Below, in pieces: positions 33,702 to 42,072 of a stretch of DNA of 64,000 nt. Source of the DNA: Streptomyces sp. DI166 (GTDB lineage: Bacteria > Actinomycetota > Actinomycetes > Streptomycetales > Streptomycetaceae). Where the stretch lies: NCBI RefSeq assembly GCF_900091315.1, contig NZ_FLSP01000013.1, positions 53,243 to 117,242 on the forward strand, read 5' to 3'. The notes under the pieces are model-generated. The model had not been told where the DNA came from. It searched no databases and saw nothing but the letters and a program-made list of their open reading frames with translations. Both the position numbers and the translations under genes were made by a program. Every line of letters begins with the position of its first letter. Positions within the stretch are counted from its first letter, which is position 1.

Positions 33702-36271
33702 CTCGCGGTACGGCCGCGGCGGTAGGCCAGCCAGCCGGTCGCCGTCAGCGCCGCCGCGAGCGCGGCGACGGTGCCGACGGCGATGCCGGTGGAGGCCAGG
33801 CTGCCGCCGGTGGGGGAGGCACCCGTGGAGCCGGTGGTGCCGGTGCTTCCACCGCCGGAGGAACCGCCGGAGCCTCCCCCGGACGCGCCTCCCCCGGACG
33901 CGCCTCCCCCGGACGCGCCTCCCCCGGACGTGCCGCCGCCGGTGGTCCCGCCGTCGCCGTCGTCGGTGTCCACCGGGTCCTGGCCGGTGAAGCTCACCGG
34001 CACCTTCACGTCCTGGGTGCGGTCGCCGGAGAGGGTGTGGTCGGCGCGGGTGGCCAGGACACACGTCGCCTTGAAGCAGTCCGTGTACGCGTCCTTGGCG
34101 TCCACGGTCAGCTCCACCTCGAAGGTGCCGCCCGCGCCGTACGGCACCGCCAGATCCTCGCCGTAGTCGGGCGGGTTGGAGGAGATCCACGCGGAGGAGT
34201 GGGAGGCGCCGCTCATGTCGACACCGCCGATGCAGGGCGTGGGCAGTTCGCCGGCGCCGTTGTCGACGCAGAGGGCGACGTAGACGCCCTTGTCGACGTC
34301 GTAGCCGGAACCGGTGACCTTCAGGCGCTGGTTCTCGGTGGCGAGGTGGTTGACCGGGGTGACGGTGAGCCTCTGGCCCTCGGGACCGGTGACGGTCTTG
34401 GTGCCGGAGGGCTTCTGGGGTGTCTCCCCTCCCTCGTCCCCACCGCCGCCGTCGCTCTCCTTGACCGTGAGCGTGATCGGCGAAGTACGCGTCGTACCGA
34501 CCGAGTTGCGGAACTCGGCGCGGTACCGGTAGCCGTCCTGCGCCGCCTTCGCGGTGAAGGAGTACGCGTTCTTGTCGGTCCCCTCCACCGGCGTCCAGGT
34601 CTGGCCGCCGTCCGGGCTGACCTGCCAGCGCACGGCCGGATCCGGGGTGCCCTCGGCCGCCGCGACGAGGGTGACGGTGTCCCCGGCGTCGACGGACTGG
34701 TCCGTGGGGGACTGGGTGACCCTCGGCGACATGCGCAGGTCGTACTTGACGACCTTGCTCTCGGCGGAGTGGGTGAGGTAGACGGACGTGGCGCCCGGGG
34801 TGACCGCGACGCCCGCGTAGGTGCCGGTACGGACGCTGCCGGGGAGCGGGACGGGGGAGGCGGCGGGCCCGAAGCCCGTGCTGTCGAGGATCTCCAGGGA
34901 GCCGGTGTTGTCCGTGCTGCCGTCGGAGAGGTCCTCGCGCAGCACGAAGGCCCGTCCGGTGGCCTTGTCGAAGGCCACCGCCATGGACCGGTCGGTGCCG
35001 GTGAGGGTGGCGAGCTGCTTGCCGTCCGGGTCGAACACGAGTACCGAACTGCCGCTGCCCACCCAGACGTTGCCGGTCGCGGGGTCCGGCTCGACGAAGG
35101 TGAGGACATCATCGGGGAGTCCGGCGGTGGCGGTCACCCGGAAGCCCTTGGTGTCCACGCGGCGCAGCACCGGCCTGCCCTCGGCGGTGCCGGCGGACCA
35201 GGCCGCGTCGCGCGCCGCGTCCACGCCGATCTCGGTGCCGCCCTCCAGCGCGACGGTCGCCTTCACCGCGCCGTCCGCCAGGTCGACGCGCCGCAGCTCG
35301 CCGCCCGCCGCGATCAGCACGGTGGAGGCGTCGGAGTCCTGGCCGACGCCGGTGAAGGTGGCGCCGTTGAACCACAGCCCCTGCGCCGCGGTGTCCCCGT
35401 CCTTGGCGGTGCCGATGCCGCGCAGCGGGTAGTGGAAGAGGACGCCGTCACCGGGGAGCGGGGCGATGATCCGCCGGACCACCCGGGCCGCCATCGCGCC
35501 GTTCGCGCCGGGTGCCTGGGCGATGTGGCCGAGCAGCTTCCCGTCCCCGGCGTCCAGGGCGTACAGGCCCTGCTCGGCCGCGTCGGCGGTGTCGGGGATG
35601 TTCTCCGATCCGACGTACAGCTTCCCGGAGTCGGGGTGCAGCAGCAGGTCCAGGGGGCGGCCCGCGGTGGTGAACTCGGCGGCCCTGACATAGCTGACCG
35701 TGCCGGGCGGGACGTCCACGCCGTCGCCGCCGTCCCCGCCGCCCGGGTCCTGGCCCTCGAAGGTGATCGGGATGCGGACGTCCTGGGAGCGGTCGCCGGC
35801 GGCGTTGTGGTCGACGCGGGTGACGACCGCGCAGGCCACCTCGTAGCAGTCGAGGCCGCTGTCCTTCGCCCTGACATCCAACTCGACGTCGAAGGTGCCG
35901 CCCTCGCCCCAGCGTTCGGCCACACCGCCCGCGCCCTCGTCCGAGGCGTCCCGCGGAATGATCCACCGGGAGGCCCCGCTGCCCCCGCTCTGGTCGGCGC
36001 CGCCCAGGCAGGGGGTGGGGACGCGGTTGTCGCCGTTGTCCTTGCAGACAGCGACGTAGATGCCCTTGGTGTCGTCGTAGCCGGAGCCGGTGACGCGCAG
36101 GGTCTCGCCGTCGGGGTCGAGGTTCGCGGAGGCGGAGAGGGTGAGTTTCTGCCCGTCCTTGCCGAGCGCGGTCCGCGGGGTGTCGGCGGCCTGCGCGGCC
36201 GGGCCGGCGGCGGCGGACGCGGCCACCAGCGCGGCGGCGCCGACGAGTGCCGCCGGGCGTCTGAGCTGCAT
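33698..36271 (-). CDS. LASTG sortase-anchored surface protein with neocarzinostatin-like domains
   Basis: An 857-residue exported protein: signal peptide (about 1-28, ending AQAA), a neocarzinostatin-like beta-sandwich (about 38-170) with conserved VTGSGY, KGIYVAVC and PTPCLGG, a long beta-propeller-like region (about 190-530), an Ig-like domain (about 535-630), a second neocarzinostatin-like module (about 640-770), a Gly/Ser-rich stalk and a cell-wall sorting signal LASTG at 825-829, a hydrophobic segment and RRGR. The LAxTG motif fits class E sortases. It is last in an iron-boxed group with haem-uptake genes, so a haem- or ligand-capturing role is likely but inferred. It begins 89 bases after the small secreted protein gene. 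Confidence 0.85.
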   Translation of the reverse strand: MQLRRPAALVGAAALVAASAAAGPAAQAADTPRTALGKDGQKLTLSASANLDPDGETLRVTGSGYDDTKGIYVAVCKDNGDNRVPTPCLGGADQSGGSGASRWIIPRDASDEGAGGVAERWGEGGTFDVELDVRAKDSGLDCYEVACAVVTRVDHNAAGDRSQDVRIPITFEGQDPGGGDGGDGVDVPPGTVSYVRAAEFTTAGRPLDLLLHPDSGKLYVGSENIPDTADAAEQGLYALDAGDGKLLGHIAQAPGANGAMAARVVRRIIAPLPGDGVLFHYPLRGIGTAKDGDTAAQGLWFNGATFTGVGQDSDASTVLIAAGGELRRVDLADGAVKATVALEGGTEIGVDAARDAAWSAGTAEGRPVLRRVDTKGFRVTATAGLPDDVLTFVEPDPATGNVWVGSGSSVLVFDPDGKQLATLTGTDRSMAVAFDKATGRAFVLREDLSDGSTDNTGSLEILDSTGFGPAASPVPLPGSVRTGTYAGVAVTPGATSVYLTHSAESKVVKYDLRMSPRVTQSPTDQSVDAGDTVTLVAAAEGTPDPAVRWQVSPDGGQTWTPVEGTDKNAYSFTAKAAQDGYRYRAEFRNSVGTTRTSPITLTVKESDGGGGDEGGETPQKPSGTKTVTGPEGQRLTVTPVNHLATENQRLKVTGSGYDVDKGVYVALCVDNGAGELPTPCIGGVDMSGASHSSAWISSNPPDYGEDLAVPYGAGGTFEVELTVDAKDAYTDCFKATCVLATRADHTLSGDRTQDVKVPVSFTGQDPVDTDDGDGGTTGGGTSGGGASGGGASGGGASGGGSGGSSGGGSTGTTGSTGASPTGGSLASTGIAVGTVAALAAALTATGWLAYRRGRTAS
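33871..33930. repeat. 15-bp tandem repeat encoding the Gly/Ser stalk
   Basis: Four nearly identical 15-bp units (GCCTCCCCCGGACGC on the plus strand) that encode GGGAS repeats in the wall-spanning stalk of the LASTG protein. Length is likely to vary between strains. Confidence 0.7.
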
Positions 36272-36360
36272 CGGAGTTCCTCACTTGTCGGGTGCGCCCG
36301 GCACCCCGGGACGGGGCTGCGGCCGGGCCCTCGGGACGGGGAGGGCCCGGCCCGCCGGGG

Positions 36361-36891
36361 TTACTGGAAGGTGATCGGGACGTGCACGTCGTACTTGCGG
36401 TCGTTGCTGTCGAAGTGGTCGGCGCGGGTGACGACCGCGCACTCGACGTCCTCGCCGCAGACGCTGCCGTCGTCGAGGGTGGCCTTGACGTAGATGTTCA
36501 CGTCGAAGGTGCCGCCGCTGCCGAACTTGGAGCTGTTGGCGAACAGTCCGCCGAAGGTGTTGTTCACCCAGTGCGAGGCGCCGGTGGAGCCGCTCTCGTC
36601 CTGGCCGCCCAGGCACGGCGTGGGCTTGGAGGCGCCGGGCGCGCCGTCGACCACGCACAGGCCGACGTAGATGCCCTGGCCGGGGTTGAAGCCGGAGCCG
36701 GTGACGTTGATGACCTGACCGGCCGCCGACGCGGTGTCGGGGGCGGTCACCGAGAGGTTGTAGGTGGTGCCGCCGTCGGTGACGGTGCGGGTCGAGGTGG
36801 CGGCGGAGGCCGAGGTGGCCAGACCCAAGGTGAGGGCGGCGGAGGCGGTGACGGCGATGCCCGCGCGGGTGGCGGTGCGAACGACTCTCAT
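36361..36891 (-). CDS. small secreted neocarzinostatin-like protein
   Basis: A 176-residue exported protein: signal peptide (MRVVRTATRAGIAVTASAALTLG... ending ASAA, about 1-30), then one beta-sandwich with VTGSGFNPGQGIYVGLCVVDG, PTPCLGG and paired cysteines (two in the PTPCLGG region, two in VCGEDVECAVVTRADH). It has no sorting signal, so it is probably released. The module is the same one seen in the two LASTG proteins here. AAGGGG precedes the ATG at 36891, and an iron box lies 47 bases upstream, so it is expected to be made under iron limitation. Confidence 0.85.
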   Translation of the reverse strand: MRVVRTATRAGIAVTASAALTLGLATSASAATSTRTVTDGGTTYNLSVTAPDTASAAGQVINVTGSGFNPGQGIYVGLCVVDGAPGASKPTPCLGGQDESGSTGASHWVNNTFGGLFANSSKFGSGGTFDVNIYVKATLDDGSVCGEDVECAVVTRADHFDSNDRKYDVHVPITFQ

Positions 36892-36937
36892 CGGGAGAGA
36901 CCCCTTCTCGGGAAACGGAAAGTCCGAGTGATCGAAC

Positions 36938-36956
36938 TTAGGTAAGGCAAACCTAA
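36938..36956. promoter_or_regulatory. DmdR/IdeR iron box
   Basis: TTAGGTAAGGCAAACCTAA closely matches the actinobacterial iron-repressor consensus TTAGGTTAGGCTAACCTAA (17 of 19 positions). It lies 47 bases upstream of the small secreted protein gene (minus strand) and should repress it, and probably the LASTG gene after it, when iron is plentiful. Confidence 0.9.
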
Positions 36957-37071
36957 GTTGATAGAGGTGGGGCTTGTCAATGGAGGCTGAGGGGCCACAG
37001 CTGCCTTTCTTTCCCAGGCATTTGGGCATGCCGAAGGGCGGGCTGTGCGGCCCGCTCCTCGACTGCCCGCA

Positions 37072-37956
37072 TTACGGTTTCCGCACCACGAAGCCCGCGT
37101 CGGCCCGGCGCTCACCCGAGACGCCGTACAGCTCCACGGTGTGCGCGCCCTCGACGGCGGTCGCGTACACCGGGAACTCGCGTGAGACGTGGCCCTGTTC
37201 GTCGGCGGTCACCTGGTACCGGGTGTCCTGGTCGATCGCGACCAGCAGCACCTCGCCGGGGTCGAAGCCCGTGCCGGTGACTGTCTGGGTGGTGCCGGCG
37301 GTCAACTCGGGCGAATTCACGGCGGCTTGCGGCGGCGCTTTCGCCGCTGGCGCCGAGGTGGAAGGGGCTGGCGCCGGATCCGCCTTCGGCGGCTCGGGTG
37401 TGCCGGTGCCGGTGCCGGCGCCGGTCCCCACCGTCACGTCCATCCGGCCGAGTGAAGCGCCCGGTTCGAACTCCCGTCCGCTCCATTGCGACAGCAGCTC
37501 CGCGCCCTCCTCGGTGAGGGAGGCCGTCAGGCCCGTCCAGGTCACTCCGCCGCTTCGGACAACGGTGTCGCCGGGCGCCACGTCGGCCAGGGCGAGTTCG
37601 CGCGCCTCGCCGTCCAGGGCCGTACGGGTGCGCAGTGCGCCCGAGCCGCCGTCCAGGCGCAGGCGCAGGTCCGCCAGGGGCAGCGGCGGGAGCGTCCCGA
37701 CCGAGGGGGAGAGGCGCGTCGTGCCGCCCAACTCCAGGTCCAGGGCGCCGGTTTCGGGGTCTGCCGTGCCGGTTGTCGCGGGCAGCCAGGCGGGGCGGGG
37801 CGCACCGTCCAGGGCCAGTTCCGCGGAGTCCAGGGCCCAGCTGACGTAGCCGCCGGACACCTCCGTGTCCTGGGCCGCCGCGGTGCCCTGCCCCAGCAGG
37901 GCCAGCAGCGCGCCGCCGGTCACCGCGACGGCGCCGGGTCGCTTGGTCATCGTCAA
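37072..37956 (-). CDS. HtaA-domain secreted haem-binding-type protein
   Basis: A 294-residue exported protein. After a signal peptide (about 1-28, ending AAAQ) comes one HtaA domain (about 30-175: VSGGYVSWALDSAEL, ALDLELGGTTRLSP, VTWTGLTASLTEEGAELL), the family that binds haemin in Corynebacterium. A Pro/Ala linker and a C-terminal Ig-like domain (about 215-294, VTGTGFDPGEVLLVAIDQDTRYQVT) follow. There is no sorting signal or C-terminal membrane segment. It starts 31 bases after the LASTG gene at 37988-38752, so the two form one iron-boxed transcript. Confidence 0.85.
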   Translation of the reverse strand: MTMTKRPGAVAVTGGALLALLGQGTAAAQDTEVSGGYVSWALDSAELALDGAPRPAWLPATTGTADPETGALDLELGGTTRLSPSVGTLPPLPLADLRLRLDGGSGALRTRTALDGEARELALADVAPGDTVVRSGGVTWTGLTASLTEEGAELLSQWSGREFEPGASLGRMDVTVGTGAGTGTGTPEPPKADPAPAPSTSAPAAKAPPQAAVNSPELTAGTTQTVTGTGFDPGEVLLVAIDQDTRYQVTADEQGHVSREFPVYATAVEGAHTVELYGVSGERRADAGFVVRKP

Positions 37957-37987
37957 GTCTCCTAGGGATTACGGGGTTGAGCGGGCG

Positions 37988-38752
37988 TCAGCTCGCCCGG
38001 GCCCGGCGCCTGCGTGCCCACAGCCAGGTCCAGGCGCCCGCGCCGACCAGGGCCGCCGCGGTGAGCCCGACCGGCAGTGCGACGGAACCGGTGCTGGCCA
38101 GCGGGCCCTTCGGCTCCTCCTCGTCGCGCTTGGCTCCGGAGTCGTCGCCCGTGCTTGCCGGAGCCGATGCGGAGGGGGTGGTCTTCGGCGGCGTACTGGA
38201 GTCATCGCCGCTGTCACTGCCGAACGACACCGGTATCCGGACCGTCTGGCTCTGGTCCCCGCCGCGGGTGTGGTCGTTGCGGGTGATCACCGCGCATGTC
38301 ACGCCGGACTTGGTGCAGTCGGTGGTGGCGTCCTTCGCGCGCACCTTGATCCGCACGCTGAACGAGCCCTGGTGCCCGCTGCCTTCGTACGGCTCGGCCA
38401 GGCCCTCGCCGTAGGACGGCGGGTTGGACGAGACCCATGCCGACGCGCCGGACTCCCCGGACATGTCGACGCCGCCCACACAGGGGGTCGGTGTCTTCCC
38501 CGCGCCGTTGTCCACGCAGAAGGCGACGTAGATGCCCTTCTCGGTGTTGTAGCCGGAGCCGGTGACGGTCACCGTCTCGCCCGCCGGGTCCAGGCCGGAG
38601 GACTTGGACACGGTGAGTTTCTGGCCCTCGGGACCGCTCGCCGAGCCGCCCGCGGCCCACGCGGAGGCCGTCAGGGGAAGAAGGGCGACCGAGGCCGCCA
38701 GTACGGCCGTAGCGCCAACCAGCTTGCCACGTACGCCACTTGGTGATGTCAC
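37988..38752 (-). CDS. LASTG sortase-anchored neocarzinostatin-like surface protein
   Basis: A 254-residue wall-anchored protein: signal peptide (about 1-35), one neocarzinostatin-like domain (about 40-165, VTGSGYNTEKGIYVAFCVDNG, PTPCVGGVDMSG, DCTKSGVTCAVITRNDH), a Ser/Thr/Lys linker, LASTG at 218-222, a hydrophobic segment and a basic tail ARRRRAR. The domain is close in sequence to the second module of the large LASTG protein. It is the first gene of the leftward haem operon, 25 bases from the iron box, and divergent from the haemin-binding lipoprotein gene. Confidence 0.87.
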   Translation of the reverse strand: MTSPSGVRGKLVGATAVLAASVALLPLTASAWAAGGSASGPEGQKLTVSKSSGLDPAGETVTVTGSGYNTEKGIYVAFCVDNGAGKTPTPCVGGVDMSGESGASAWVSSNPPSYGEGLAEPYEGSGHQGSFSVRIKVRAKDATTDCTKSGVTCAVITRNDHTRGGDQSQTVRIPVSFGSDSGDDSSTPPKTTPSASAPASTGDDSGAKRDEEEPKGPLASTGSVALPVGLTAAALVGAGAWTWLWARRRRARAS

Positions 38753-38777
38753 AGCACACCCCCACCACGAGATAATA

Positions 38778-38796
38778 AGGTAAACCTAACCTAAGT
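38778..38796. promoter_or_regulatory. DmdR/IdeR iron box between divergent haem genes
   Basis: TAAGGTAAACCTAACCTAA, read on the other strand as TTAGGTTAGGTTTACCTTA, matches the iron-box consensus well. It lies in the 87-base space between the leftward LASTG gene and the rightward lipoprotein gene and could repress both promoters. Confidence 0.88.
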
Positions 38797-38839
38797 TACG
38801 GCTCAACTGCCGTGCATCCAGGGCTCGAAGGGGACAGCG

Positions 38840-39877
38840 ATGACATTGACCGGAAGAGCACGCCGACTGGGGCCGCCCTTGGTGCTCGCCCTGACGCTGC
38901 TCACCGGCGCCTGCGGGGGCGGGACTTCGGTGTCCGGCTCGTCCGGCACCGCGCCCGCAGCCGCGAGTGAGCGGGCCGCGGCGGCCGAACGGCAATTGGC
39001 GAAGAACACCCTCCTGCCCCTGGAGGGAAAGCCTCCCACCCCGAAGCTGCCCGTCACCGTCGACTCCTCCGACGGGCGCGAGGTGACCGTGGAGGACGCC
39101 TCCCGCATCCTTCCGCTCAACGGCGGGGTCGCCGAGATCGTCTTCACCCTGGGCCTCGGCGACCGGGCCGTCGGCCGGGACATCACCGCCACCTTCGCCG
39201 AGGCCGAGAACCTGCCGCAGGTCACCAAGGCGCACGACGTCAGCGCCGAGAGCGTGCTGTCGCTGCGGCCCACCGTGGTGCTCGCCGACACCGACACCGG
39301 GCCCCGCGAGGCCATCGAGCAGATCCGGGACGCCGGGGTGCCCGTGGTCGTGCTCGATCCGGCCACGGAACTGGCCGATGTCACCACCAGGACCACCCGG
39401 ATCGCCGAGGCCCTCGGTGTCCCGGCGGCGGGCAGGGCGCTGAACGCCCGGATGAGCGAGGAACTGGCCGCCGCCCGCGCCGCCGTGCCCGAGGGCAGCA
39501 GGCCCCGGGTCGCCTTCCTCTATCTGCGCGGCAGCGCGGCCGTCTATCTGATCGGCGGCAGGGGCTCGGGCGCCGACTCGCTCGTGGAGGCCGCGGGCGC
39601 CGTCGACGCGGGCAAGGAGGCCGGGTTCGACCGGCCCTTCACCCCCATCACCAGCGAGGCACTGGTGCGGGCGCGGCCCGATGTGATCCTGATGATGACC
39701 AAGGGCCTGGAGTCCGTGGGCGGTATCGACGGGCTGGTGCAGATCCCCGGAATCGCCCAGACTCCGGCCGGTATGAACCGCAGGGTCGTCGACCTGGAGG
39801 ACGGCGTCCTGCTCGGCTACGGCCCGCGCACCCCGCTGGTCATAGACATCCTGGTGGACCGGCTGCACAAGACCTGA
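38840..39877 (+). CDS. haemin ABC transporter substrate-binding lipoprotein (HmuT-like)
   Basis: A 345-residue lipoprotein. The lipobox LTGAC places the lipidated Cys at 25; the mature part is a class III periplasmic-binding fold (ILPLNGGVAEIVFTLGLGDRAVGRDITATFAEAENLPQV, then LRPTVVLADTDTGP) typical of HmuT/BtuF-type proteins that bind haemin. The ATG at 38840 lies 43 bases from the iron box. The permease and ATPase (HmuU, HmuV) are not next to it, which is unusual; they must be elsewhere or shared. Confidence 0.88.
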   Translation: MTLTGRARRLGPPLVLALTLLTGACGGGTSVSGSSGTAPAAASERAAAAERQLAKNTLLPLEGKPPTPKLPVTVDSSDGREVTVEDASRILPLNGGVAEIVFTLGLGDRAVGRDITATFAEAENLPQVTKAHDVSAESVLSLRPTVVLADTDTGPREAIEQIRDAGVPVVVLDPATELADVTTRTTRIAEALGVPAAGRALNARMSEELAAARAAVPEGSRPRVAFLYLRGSAAVYLIGGRGSGADSLVEAAGAVDAGKEAGFDRPFTPITSEALVRARPDVILMMTKGLESVGGIDGLVQIPGIAQTPAGMNRRVVDLEDGVLLGYGPRTPLVIDILVDRLHKT

Positions 39878-39924
39878 CCCGACTTCCTGGCCGGGCCCGC
39901 CCGACGCGCGTAACGTGGCGGGTC

Positions 39925-40758
39925 ATGAAGATCCTCATCAGCGCCGACATGGAGGGCGCCACCGGCGTGACCTGGCCGGCCGACGTGCTGCCGGGCACCC
40001 CGCAGTGGGAGCGCTGCCGCTCGATGTTCACCTCGGACGTCAACGCCGCCGTCCTGGGGTTCTTCGACGGGGGCGCCGACGAGGTCCTGATCAACGAGGC
40101 ACACTGGACCATGCGCAACCTGCTGCTGGAGAAGCTCGACGAGCGCGCCGAGATGCTCACCGGCCGGCACAAGGCGCTGTCCATGGTCGAGGGCGTCCAG
40201 CACGGCGACGTCGACGGCATCGCCTTCGTCGGCTACCACGCGGGCGCCGGCGCGGAGGGCGTCCTCGCCCACACCTACCTCGCCAACTCCATCACCGGCG
40301 TCTGGGTCAACGACGTACGCGCCAGCGAGGGGCTGCTCAACGCCCATGTCGTGGCGGAGTACGGGGTTCCCGTCGTCCTGGTCACCGGCGACGACGTGGC
40401 CTGCGAGGACGCGCTCGGCTACGCGCCCGAGGCACCCAAGGTCGCCGTGAAGGACCATGTCTCGCGGTACGCCGCGATCTGCCGCACCCCCAGCCGGACC
40501 TTCTCCGACATCCGCGCCGCCGCCAAGGAAGGCGCGTCCCTGGCCGTCCGGCACGAACCCGTACTGGGCGGCCCCTTCACCGTCGCCGTGGAGTTCGACG
40601 CCGAGCACCTGTCGATGGCCGCGACCGTCGTCCCCGGCGTGGAGCGGATCGGGGAGCGCAAGGTGGCGTACACCAGCCCGACCATGTACGAGGGGATCCG
40701 GACCTTCAAGGCGGTCACCACGATCGTCTCGGCCGCGGTGGAGGAGCAGTATGGCTGA
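39925..40758 (+). CDS. M55-family D-aminopeptidase (DppA-like)
   Basis: A 277-residue zinc D-aminopeptidase. The family opening MKILISADMEGATG gives metal ligands Asp8 and Glu10; His60 (INEAH), His105 (GYHA) and Glu135 match the other ligands of Bacillus DppA, and His116 the catalytic histidine. It removes D-Ala from D-Ala-containing dipeptides. Its stop overlaps the following M20 gene start by 8 bases, the first of four coupled peptidase genes. Confidence 0.92.
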   Translation: MKILISADMEGATGVTWPADVLPGTPQWERCRSMFTSDVNAAVLGFFDGGADEVLINEAHWTMRNLLLEKLDERAEMLTGRHKALSMVEGVQHGDVDGIAFVGYHAGAGAEGVLAHTYLANSITGVWVNDVRASEGLLNAHVVAEYGVPVVLVTGDDVACEDALGYAPEAPKVAVKDHVSRYAAICRTPSRTFSDIRAAAKEGASLAVRHEPVLGGPFTVAVEFDAEHLSMAATVVPGVERIGERKVAYTSPTMYEGIRTFKAVTTIVSAAVEEQYG

Positions 40759-42055
40759 CCGGCAGGCACTGGAGGAGGTCGTGACGTTCACGTCCGACCT
40801 CATCCGCTTCGACACCACCAACCGGGGCGGCGGCGACTGCCAGGAGCGGCCCGCCGCCGAGTACGCGGCCGCCCGGCTCGCCGAGGCCGGGATCGAGCCG
40901 ACCCTGCTGGAGCGCACCAAGGGCCGCACCAACGTCGTCGCCCGCATCGAGGGCAGCGACCCGGGCGCGGACGCGCTGCTGCTGCACGGTCATCTGGACG
41001 TGGTGCCCGCCGAGGCCGACGACTGGAGCGTGCACCCCTTCTCCGGGGAGATCCGGGACGGGGTCGTGTGGGGGCGCGGCGCCGTCGACATGAAGAACAT
41101 GGACGCGATGATCCTCGCCGTCGCCCGATTCTGGGCCCGCGAGGGCGTGCGGCCCCGGCGCGACATCGTGATCGCGTTCACCGCCGACGAGGAGGCCAGC
41201 GCCGAGGACGGTTCGGGCTTTCTCGCCGACCGGCACCCGGAGCTGTTCGAGGGCTGCACCGAGGGCGTCAGCGAGTCCGGCGCGTTCACCTTCCACGACG
41301 GCAGCGGACGCGAGCTGTACCCCATCGCCGCGGGCGAGCGGGGCACCGGCTGGCTGAAGCTCACCGCGCGCGGCCGGGCCGGGCACGGCTCCAAGGTCAA
41401 CCGGGACAACGCGGTCACCCGCCTCGCCGCCGCCGTCGCCCGCATCGGCGAGCACCAGTGGCCGCTCCGGCTCACCCCGACCGTGCGCGCCGCCCTCACC
41501 GAACTCGCCGCCGTCTACGGCATCGCACCCGACCTGGACGACGTGGACGGGCTGCTGAAGAAGCTCGGACCGGCCGCCTCCCTGGTCGAGGCGACCATCC
41601 GCAACAGCGCCAACCCGACCATGCTGGACGCCGGTTACAAGGTGAACGTCATCCCCGGCACGGCCGTCGCCCACGTCGACGGACGCTACCTGCCGGGCGG
41701 CGAGGAGGAGTTCCGCGCCACCCTCGACGCACTCACCGGCGACGACGTGGACTGGGAGTACCACCACCGCGAAGTGGCCCTCCAGGCACCCGTGGACGCG
41801 CCGACGTTCGCGAAGATGCGGGCGGCCGTGCAGGAGTTCGCGCCCGAAGGGCATGTCGTGCCGTACTGCATGTCCGGCGGCACCGACGCCAAGCAGTTCT
41901 CCCGGCTCGGCATCACCGGGTACGGGTTCGCGCCGCTGAAGCTCCCCGAGGGCTTCGACTACCAGGCCCTCTTCCACGGCGTCGACGAACGCGTCCCCGT
42001 CGAGGCCCTGCACTTCGGCGTCCGGGTGCTGGACCGCTTCCTGCGGACGGCGTAG
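40751..42055 (+). CDS. M20/M25/M40-family metallopeptidase
   Basis: A 434-residue dipeptidase/deacylase type enzyme. Metal-binding motifs are LLLHGHLDVVPAE (His and Asp), GRGAVDMKN, FTADEEASAEDGS (catalytic and ligand glutamates) and the late FHGVDERV histidine; a lid domain interrupts the catalytic domain in the usual way. It hydrolyses peptide or N-acyl amino-acid bonds; the actual substrate is unknown, although its neighbours point to small peptides. ATG at 40751 within the end of the M55 gene. Confidence 0.9.
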   Translation: MADRQALEEVVTFTSDLIRFDTTNRGGGDCQERPAAEYAAARLAEAGIEPTLLERTKGRTNVVARIEGSDPGADALLLHGHLDVVPAEADDWSVHPFSGEIRDGVVWGRGAVDMKNMDAMILAVARFWAREGVRPRRDIVIAFTADEEASAEDGSGFLADRHPELFEGCTEGVSESGAFTFHDGSGRELYPIAAGERGTGWLKLTARGRAGHGSKVNRDNAVTRLAAAVARIGEHQWPLRLTPTVRAALTELAAVYGIAPDLDDVDGLLKKLGPAASLVEATIRNSANPTMLDAGYKVNVIPGTAVAHVDGRYLPGGEEEFRATLDALTGDDVDWEYHHREVALQAPVDAPTFAKMRAAVQEFAPEGHVVPYCMSGGTDAKQFSRLGITGYGFAPLKLPEGFDYQALFHGVDERVPVEALHFGVRVLDRFLRTA

Positions 42056-42072
42056 GCGAGTTGGGGGAGAAC

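Noticed and set aside
33871..33930. 15-bp repeats considered as a replication iteron or array
   Set aside because: They encode the Gly/Ser stalk of a wall protein in frame and lie in no origin context.
37038..37055. GCGGGC-N6-GCCCGC hairpin after the HtaA gene as a terminator
   Set aside because: Only a 6-base stem without T run; such short GC dyads are expected by chance here, although a transcript end at this point is likely.
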